Shown one piece after another: positions 59,122-64,000 of a DNA stretch of 64,000 bases; positions within the stretch are counted from its first letter, which is position 1; each line of letters starts with the position of its first letter. Position numbers and translations under genes: made by a program. This DNA comes from Frigoribacterium sp. JB110 (lineage in GTDB: Bacteria; Actinomycetota; Actinomycetes; Actinomycetales; Microbacteriaceae). The DNA is taken from positions 248,001-312,000 of the forward strand of contig NZ_FUIA01000016.1 of assembly GCF_900163665.1 (NCBI RefSeq), in the 5' to 3' direction. The notes below the pieces were generated by a model that was not told the origin of the DNA, did not search any database, and saw only the letters and a program-made list of their open reading frames with translations.

Positions 59122-60735
59122 ATGACTTCCACCATTCACACCGGTGCGGAAGACGCCGCTTCAGTCATCAACGATCCACGACGCAGACGTGCCATCCTGT
59201 GGGCCATCTGCATCGCCTTGATGGCCGTTGTCGCCTCAGTTTCCGGCCTCAACGTCGCTCAGCCGCAGCTGGCGACGACCTTCGATGCGTCCCAAGGACA
59301 GGTGCTGTGGATCATCAACACCTACACACTCACGCTTGCGGCCCTCCTCCTCCCACTGGGAGCGCTGGGCGACAGGCTCGGTCGCAAGCCGGTGCTCATC
59401 GTGGGGCTGGCGGCGTTCGGGATCGCGAACATCGCCGCCGCCGTCGCACCGGTGATGGAGGTCATGATCGCCGCGCGTCTGCTCAGCGGAATCGGTGCGG
59501 CGATGATCATGCCGGTCACTCTGTCGGTGATCACCTCCTCGTTCCCGGACAAGGAACGGTCCCGAGCGATCGGAGTGTGGAGTGCAGTCGCCGGGGGCGG
59601 CGGCATCCTGGGAATGTACCTCTCCGCCGTGCTGGTCGATATCGCGTCTTGGCGATGGCTGTTCGCACTCCCCGTCGTGCTCACCGTCGCGGCGCTGCTG
59701 ATCGGCGCTCGCGCAGTTCCGAACGCTCGTGACAAAGCCCCCGGCCGGTTCGATGCTCTGGGAGCGCTGACCTCGATCATCGCTGCTGTCGGTTTCACCT
59801 TCGCCCTGCACGAAGCACCGTCGCTCGGCTGGGCCGACCCGATCGTACTGATCCCGCTCATCGCCGCAGCACTCGCTGCCGCCGGATTCATCCTGTGGGA
59901 GCTGCACACCCCGTTCCCGCTGCTGGACGTCCGGACATTCCGCAACCGGGGGCTCTCCTCGGGCACCACGCTCCTGCTCGTCTGGTTCGGCGTTCTGGGC
60001 GGGGTATCCCTGGTGCTGTACCCCTTCTTCCAGGTCGTCCTCGGATGGAGCGGGCTCCTCTCCACGCTCGCCATGATGCCCCTGGCGCTGCTGATGATGC
60101 TCGCCTCCGGACTCGCCCCTCGTCTGGCAGCGCGCATCGGAGCCCGGGCCTCCATGGTGATCGGACTCACCATCGCCACTGCCGGGCTCGCGCTCATGGC
60201 CGGGCTCGTCTCCGCCGACGGCGGGTACATCAGCGTGCTCCCTGGACTCATCGCGATGGGACTCGGTGCGGGGCTGGCGATGACACCCGCTACCGAAGCG
60301 ATCACCTCATCACTTGCCCGTGAGCAGCAGGGCGTCGCCTCGGCCCTGAACGACCTTTCCCGAGAGCTCGGAGCAGCCCTGGGCATCGCACTGCTGGGCG
60401 GAGTGCTGGTGGCCGGATATCGGAGCGCAATCGCCGGACTCCTTTCAGGCGTGCCCGAGGAGTTCGCGGCGACAGCGCGCGAAGGCATCGCCAACGCCAC
60501 CGCGATCAGCCAGGACGCCGGGGCTCACGCGGAGCAGATTCTCGCCGCCGCGAACGACGCATTCATCGCCGGCTGGCAGCAAGCGATGTGGGTCGGCGTC
60601 GCCGTCATGACCGTCCTCACGATCTTCGTGCTCTTCCGCGGCCCCAACTCCTTCACGCCCACCGAGCCATTGAACGAAACCGACGACGAGGCTCCGAACC
60701 GCTCTGATGCCCGCAGCGTTCACCGTGAAGGCTGA
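59122..60735 (+). CDS. DHA2-family MFS drug exporter (14 helices)
   Basis: 537 residues with 14 predicted helices. Motif A LGALGDRLGRKPVLIVGLAA, motif C-like ALLSGIGAAMIMPVTLSVIT, typical of EmrB/QacA-type H+ antiporters. N-terminal cytoplasmic 25 residues and C-terminal acidic tail. An AAGGAAA site lies 9 nt before ATG 59122. It may export a compound handled by the adjacent methyltransferase; that link is inference. Confidence 0.92.
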   Translation: MTSTIHTGAEDAASVINDPRRRRAILWAICIALMAVVASVSGLNVAQPQLATTFDASQGQVLWIINTYTLTLAALLLPLGALGDRLGRKPVLIVGLAAFGIANIAAAVAPVMEVMIAARLLSGIGAAMIMPVTLSVITSSFPDKERSRAIGVWSAVAGGGGILGMYLSAVLVDIASWRWLFALPVVLTVAALLIGARAVPNARDKAPGRFDALGALTSIIAAVGFTFALHEAPSLGWADPIVLIPLIAAALAAAGFILWELHTPFPLLDVRTFRNRGLSSGTTLLLVWFGVLGGVSLVLYPFFQVVLGWSGLLSTLAMMPLALLMMLASGLAPRLAARIGARASMVIGLTIATAGLALMAGLVSADGGYISVLPGLIAMGLGAGLAMTPATEAITSSLAREQQGVASALNDLSRELGAALGIALLGGVLVAGYRSAIAGLLSGVPEEFAATAREGIANATAISQDAGAHAEQILAAANDAFIAGWQQAMWVGVAVMTVLTIFVLFRGPNSFTPTEPLNETDDEAPNRSDARSVHREG

Positions 60736-60765
60736 GCAGCCCCGCCGACGAAAGGATCCCCGCTC

Positions 60766-60834
60766 ATGACCACCGCAGGTTCTGCGCCGGCTTCGCGAAG
60801 CCCGGAACTCCGCCGCCTGAATGGTCCGCAATGA
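60766..60834 (+). pseudogene. 22-codon gene remnant at the right end of the island
   Basis: A good AAAGGA site is followed by ATG 60766 and only 22 codons (MTTAGSAPASRSPELRRLNG-PQ) before TGA. It looks like the start of a gene cut off when the island recombined; no family can be assigned. Confidence 0.4.
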
Positions 60835-60844
60835 GCAAGCACAC

Positions 60845-60913
60845 ACAGATCCTCAAGTCTCCGCGAAATCCTCTGCTGGCAGCTGAGGAAATGCGGAGGA
60901 CTTGAGGATCTGT
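60845..60913. repeat. Long inverted repeat at the island's right end
   Basis: Arms starting ACAGATCCTCAAGTC (60845-60864) and complement (60893-60913), 20-21 bp with a single-base bulge; further weak pairing inside. It resembles the palindromic intergenic elements of the chromosomal part, although it lies within the 20-bp direct repeats. Confidence 0.75.
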
Positions 60914-60922
60914 CGGGTGACC

Positions 60923-60942
60923 GGCGCTCAGTGCGCCATCGC
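60923..60942. repeat. Right 20-bp direct repeat of the island (attR candidate)
   Basis: Identical to 37288-37307. It spans the stop codon of the aldehyde dehydrogenase gene (TCA at 60928-60930). Confidence 0.7.
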
Positions 60943-62412
60943 GGCGAGGGCCTCCTCGTCGAGGGTGGCGAGCGAGCGCGTGTCCTGGAAGTCGCGCACG
61001 CCGTGGATGCCCTGCTCACGGCCGTAACCCGACTGCTTCACACCGCCGAACGGTGCGCGCAGGTCCAGGCGGGTGGCGCCGTGGTCGTTGAACCAGACGT
61101 AGCCGCACTCGAGCTGCGAGCCGATGCGCTGCGCCGTCTCGGGGCTCGACGTCCACACACTGCCGCACAGGCCGCCCCACGAGTCGTTCGCGCTCGCGAC
61201 GGCCTCGTCCTCGGTGTCGAACGGGATGATCGGGATCACCGGTCCGAACTGCTCCTCCGTGACGACGCGGAGCGACGGATCCGGATCGATCACGAGCGCA
61301 GGGCGCAGGAAGTTGCCGCCCTCCAGTTCGCCGCCCGGCAGCTCGCCGTACTCGCGCACCTCGGCGCCCGAATCCTTCGCCTCACGGATGAGACCCTCGA
61401 CGAACTCCTTCTGGGCTGGCTGATGCAGCGGGCCCATCGTGGTTCCCTCGCCGAGGCCGTAGCCCAGCACGGTCTTCTGCAGTCGCGCCTCGAGGCCCGC
61501 GACGACGTCGTCCAGGCGCGAGCGGTGCACGTAGATGCGCTTGGCGTTCATGCAGATCTGGCCGGTGGTGTCGTAGACACCGGCGAACAGGCGGTCGAGG
61601 TGCGTGTCCGACAGGTCTGCGTCCTCTGTGACGATGGCCGCGTCGTTTCCACCGAGCTCGAGCGTCACGCGCGTGAGCGACTTCGAGGCCATCTCCATCA
61701 TCTTCCTGCCGCCGCCGACCGACCCGGTGAAACACACCTTCGCGATGTCGGTGTTCTGAATCAGAGCGGACATGTTCTCGTCCTTGCCCGTGACGACCTG
61801 CAGCACACCGGCCGGCAGTCGCTCGGCGACGCGCTGCACGACGCGTGTGGTCGCCAGCGGCGCCGAGGGCGGCGGCTTCACGATCGCGGTATTGCCCGCC
61901 AGGAGAGCGTGCGGAAGGGCCGCGGCGAGGATCGCGATCGGCCAGTTGAACGGCACGATCACGGTGACCACACCGAGCGACTGATAGCCGACCTGCGTCG
62001 TGACGGGGATGCCGGGCGCCGGCTCCAGCGTCTCGACCGCGTCGACCTTGTCGGCCTCCGTGAGCGCGAGATTCCAACGCAGCTCGAACACGAAGGCATC
62101 GGCCCACGCCTCGCCGACGACCTTGCCGTTCTCCTGCGAGAGGATCGCGGCGTCATCGTCTCGGTGCTCGCCGAGCGTCGCGACGGCGTCAGCCATCTGC
62201 TTCGCGCGCTCCTGCGGCGTGAGAGCGGACCACGCGGGATACGCTGCCCTGCCCGCGGCGACCGCGTCGTCGACGTCGGCGGGAGACGCGGAAGCGGCCT
62301 CGCCCACGACCCGACCGGGCTTGGCGGGGTCGGCGATCCGCAGCACGTCGTCTGTGGAGCGCTCCTCGCCGTTGATGAACAGTGCCGTCTTCACGGCGTT
62401 CGAATCCGTCAT
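60928..62412 (-). CDS. NAD(P)-dependent aldehyde dehydrogenase
   Basis: 494 residues, ALDH superfamily. NAD-binding PFNWPIAILAAALPHALLAG and FTGSVGGGRKMMEMASKSLT; general-base Glu in TLELGGND; nucleophile Cys in TTGQICMNAKRIYV; C-terminal PFGGVKQSGYGREQGIHGVR. The start is ATG 62412 with GAAGGAGAGG upstream; the longer frame is an artefact. The 3' end carries the island junction. It probably acts in a carbohydrate or polyol pathway with the two genes upstream. Confidence 0.93.
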   Translation of the reverse strand: MTDSNAVKTALFINGEERSTDDVLRIADPAKPGRVVGEAASASPADVDDAVAAGRAAYPAWSALTPQERAKQMADAVATLGEHRDDDAAILSQENGKVVGEAWADAFVFELRWNLALTEADKVDAVETLEPAPGIPVTTQVGYQSLGVVTVIVPFNWPIAILAAALPHALLAGNTAIVKPPPSAPLATTRVVQRVAERLPAGVLQVVTGKDENMSALIQNTDIAKVCFTGSVGGGRKMMEMASKSLTRVTLELGGNDAAIVTEDADLSDTHLDRLFAGVYDTTGQICMNAKRIYVHRSRLDDVVAGLEARLQKTVLGYGLGEGTTMGPLHQPAQKEFVEGLIREAKDSGAEVREYGELPGGELEGGNFLRPALVIDPDPSLRVVTEEQFGPVIPIIPFDTEDEAVASANDSWGGLCGSVWTSSPETAQRIGSQLECGYVWFNDHGATRLDLRAPFGGVKQSGYGREQGIHGVRDFQDTRSLATLDEEALAAMAH

Positions 62413-62522
62413 GGATTCCTCTCCTTCGTTGTTCGGCGCAGCGTCTTCGCCGCGCGATGTGAGTTGGCGTGCCTCCCGAGCCGTCGCCTGCTGCGGCCCG
62501 AAACACGCCTGCTTCGATTCTG

Positions 62523-63416
62523 TTACGAAACGCACCTCTCGTGGGCCACCCATCCGGATTCGATGATCTCTGCCGCGTCGGACGCGACGCTCACGCCGTC
62601 CTGATACGTGGGACGCCATATCGCTAGCGCGCTCTGGGCGGCAGAAGGGAGCAGCGAAGCGGAGAAGGCCTCCACGCCCCAGCGGCCGGAGTAGCCGGCG
62701 TCGAGCGCACCGCGCACGACGCCGGCGATGTCGACGGAGCCGCGACTGAGCAGCCCTCGCCCCGACTGGCCGAGCTCGATGTACGCCAGCCGCGGCAGCG
62801 CCATCCGGATCGCTTCGGCCGTGTCGGCCTCTTCGATCGCCATGTGGAACGTGTCGAGGTGGATCGCCAGGTGCTCCGAACCGCTCTCCTCGACGTAGGC
62901 CATCGCCTGCTCCGCCGTGTTGACCATCGCGGTCTCGTATCGGTTGAGCACCTCCAGCGTCATGGTGATGCCGCGCTCGAATGCCTCCTCTGCGGCGAGC
63001 CCGACGGCCGCGGCCGAGCGCCGCCATGCGTCGCGCGGGGCGGCGTGCTCCGCGCGACCGAACAGACCGTACGGAACGCCGCCCAGCCGGTCTGACCCGA
63101 GCCCGGCCGCGAGCTCGATCGCGTCGCGCAGCGCCCGCGCCCCGGCTTCGCGGACCCATGGGTCCACGCTCGACACGTCGGCTTCCGGCGACTGCCCCGC
63201 CATCGGAATCGCGGTGAGCCCTCGCCGGTCGCACGCGTCGCGCAGCGCGCCGACATCGATGCTGCGCGCGTCCAGCGGCGGCAGCACGATGCGTCGGTAG
63301 CCGAAGCCCGCGAGCGAGTCGAGCAGCGCGCCGAGCTGCGGCGACGCGACGTCGGGCAGCGCGGCGTTGACGTGGAAGGCCACGTCGAGCTGCTCAGGGA
63401 TCACCGTGGCCGACAT
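62523..63416 (-). CDS. Sugar phosphate isomerase/epimerase-like TIM-barrel protein
   Basis: 297 residues, AP_endonuc_2 fold. Metal/catalytic residues as in D-psicose/tagatose 3-epimerases: Glu in TLEVLNRYETAMVN, Asp/His in IHLDTFHMAIEE, and Glu in WGVEAFSASL. It interconverts ketoses or acts in inositol-type catabolism. It lies between the SDR gene (1-bp gap) and the ALDH gene. Start ATG 63416. Confidence 0.88.
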   Translation of the reverse strand: MSATVIPEQLDVAFHVNAALPDVASPQLGALLDSLAGFGYRRIVLPPLDARSIDVGALRDACDRRGLTAIPMAGQSPEADVSSVDPWVREAGARALRDAIELAAGLGSDRLGGVPYGLFGRAEHAAPRDAWRRSAAAVGLAAEEAFERGITMTLEVLNRYETAMVNTAEQAMAYVEESGSEHLAIHLDTFHMAIEEADTAEAIRMALPRLAYIELGQSGRGLLSRGSVDIAGVVRGALDAGYSGRWGVEAFSASLLPSAAQSALAIWRPTYQDGVSVASDAAEIIESGWVAHERCVS

Positions 63417-63417
63417 G

Positions 63418-64000
63418 TCAGAACACCGGCAGGTCGAGACGCTGCTTGAACACCGAGTAACCGTCCTCGACGTTCACCACCGTGCCGTTGATGACGCGTG
63501 ACTCGTCGGAGCCGAGGAACGCCACCACGTCGGCGATCTCGTCGGGGTCGGTGAGCCTGCCGCGCAGCTGCTCGGAGGCGAACGTCTGCTTGAGCTCATC
63601 GCTGAACTGGTTGATGATCGGCGTGGCCACGCGTCCCGGAGTGATGGCGACGGCCCGGATGCCGTGCTCGGCGAGCTCGTACGCCGCCGAGCGGGTGAAG
63701 GAGATCACCGCTGCCTTCGCGGCGCTGTACGTGAATGACAGCTCGGCGGCATCCTGCCCGTACACCGACGACGTGCTGATGATCACGCCGCCGCGGCCCT
63801 GCTTCGCCATCTGCCGGCCAGCTGCCACGATGCCGTAGTAGACGCCGTCCTGGTCGACTCGGATCATGCGGTGGTAGTCGGCCTCGATGTCGTGCTCGAG
63901 CAGCGGCGTGCCGCCGGCGATGCCCGCGTTGTTGAAGATGATGTCGACGCCGCCGAACGCGTCGACGGCGGCCTGCACCATCCGCTCGACCTCGGCGAAG
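63418..64000 (-). CDS. SDR-family oxidoreductase (5' end outside window)
   Basis: About 194 C-terminal residues are visible. Classical SDR features: NNAGIAGGTPLLEHDIEADY, catalytic Ser in GVIISTSSVYGQ, Tyr/Lys in YSAAKAAVISFTRS, PGRVATP and VNVEDGYSV. The first gene of a minus-strand cluster with the isomerase-like protein and ALDH, suggesting stepwise oxidation of a sugar or polyol. Confidence 0.88.
   Translation of the reverse strand, partial: FAEVERMVQAAVDAFGGVDIIFNNAGIAGGTPLLEHDIEADYHRMIRVDQDGVYYGIVAAGRQMAKQGRGGVIISTSSVYGQDAAELSFTYSAAKAAVISFTRSAAYELAEHGIRAVAITPGRVATPIINQFSDELKQTFASEQLRGRLTDPDEIADVVAFLGSDESRVINGTVVNVEDGYSVFKQRLDLPVF

Larger units (their letters stand above)
37288..60942. 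mobile_element. Mosaic genomic island (~23.7 kb) at the 3' end of an aldehyde dehydrogenase gene
   Basis: Bounded by the 20-bp direct repeats at 37288-37307 and 60923-60942. Inside are four complete insertion sequences, IS relics, recombinase pieces, several pseudogenes and unrelated cargo operons; outside are intact chromosomal genes. No intact integrase is present; the split serine recombinase at 42.6-44.2 kb is the only candidate. The cargo includes oxidases, exporters and regulators. The island boundaries rest on the repeat and gene content, not on comparison with an empty site. Confidence 0.65.

Noticed and set aside
62413..63234. Minus-strand extension of the aldehyde dehydrogenase frame to 768 residues
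   Set aside because: The extra part overlaps the isomerase gene in another frame and lacks any family features; a good ribosome site precedes the internal ATG 62412.
1..64000. CRISPR arrays, rRNA and tRNA genes
   Set aside because: I found no regularly spaced direct repeats and no convincing cloverleaf or rRNA sequence by reading the intergenic regions; a tRNAscan-type search would be needed to exclude a tRNA completely.

Overview
The window is about 64 kb of high-GC DNA from an actinobacterium, most likely Microbacteriaceae and close to Microbacterium. The evidence is the strong GC bias at third codon positions, the BldC-like and 32-residue bS22/COX24-type pair, the actinobacterial ABC/DesKR-type cassettes, System II cytochrome c maturation, an LPXTG-anchored secreted enzyme, and many start codons only 6-7 nt downstream of a -10-like hexamer, as in leaderless transcripts. 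I saw no rRNA, tRNA or CRISPR array.

Bases 1-31,300 look like ordinary chromosome. They hold, in order: a TrkH-type potassium transporter (partial) and an ArsR-type regulator; an ABC transporter with its NarL-type two-component system; a 5'-truncated formamidase abutting a DrrAB-like exporter with a divergent TetR regulator; the BldC-like/bS22 pair; an M20 peptidase; a membrane molybdopterin oxidoreductase; a methyltransferase; an OmpR-type two-component system; a DM13-like lipoprotein; small redox proteins; an MFS permease; aspS; a DUF368 protein; a LuxR-type two-component system with a DUF4097-like protein; a roughly 296-bp MITE-like element; and the cytochrome c biogenesis cluster (TlpA-CcdA-ResB-CcsB). 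Many gene ends carry long, nearly perfect inverted repeats.

Bases 31,500-37,230 hold one very large gene. It encodes a secreted, sortase-anchored protein that joins a GH92 (alpha-mannosidase family) module to a calcineurin-like metallophosphoesterase and Ig-like repeats. A perfect LacI-type palindrome lies in front of it.

Bases 37,288-60,942 form a mosaic accessory island bounded by a 20-bp perfect direct repeat. The right copy is the 3' end of an aldehyde dehydrogenase gene. The left copy lies just after the terminator-like hairpin of the GH92 gene, so GH92 and the aldehyde dehydrogenase were probably convergent neighbours before insertion. Inside are two almost identical IS30-family copies in direct orientation, each with a non-transposase passenger gene; two complete IS3-family elements and IS3 relics; split serine-recombinase pieces; MFS pseudogenes; and intact cargo. 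The cargo includes a secreted-protein/membrane-protein pair, a multicopper oxidase, an acetoin/diacetyl reductase, a cupin, a MacB/FtsX-type ABC transporter, a GntR-MFS operon, an XRE-cupin regulator, a methyltransferase and a DHA2 exporter.

Bases 60,928-64,000 resume chromosomal sequence with a minus-strand sugar or polyol catabolic cluster: an SDR (partial), a sugar isomerase/epimerase-like protein and an aldehyde dehydrogenase. The most interesting items are the GH92-phosphoesterase fusion, the island with its probable att repeats, the passenger gene in the IS30 element, the MITE and the palindromic intergenic elements.
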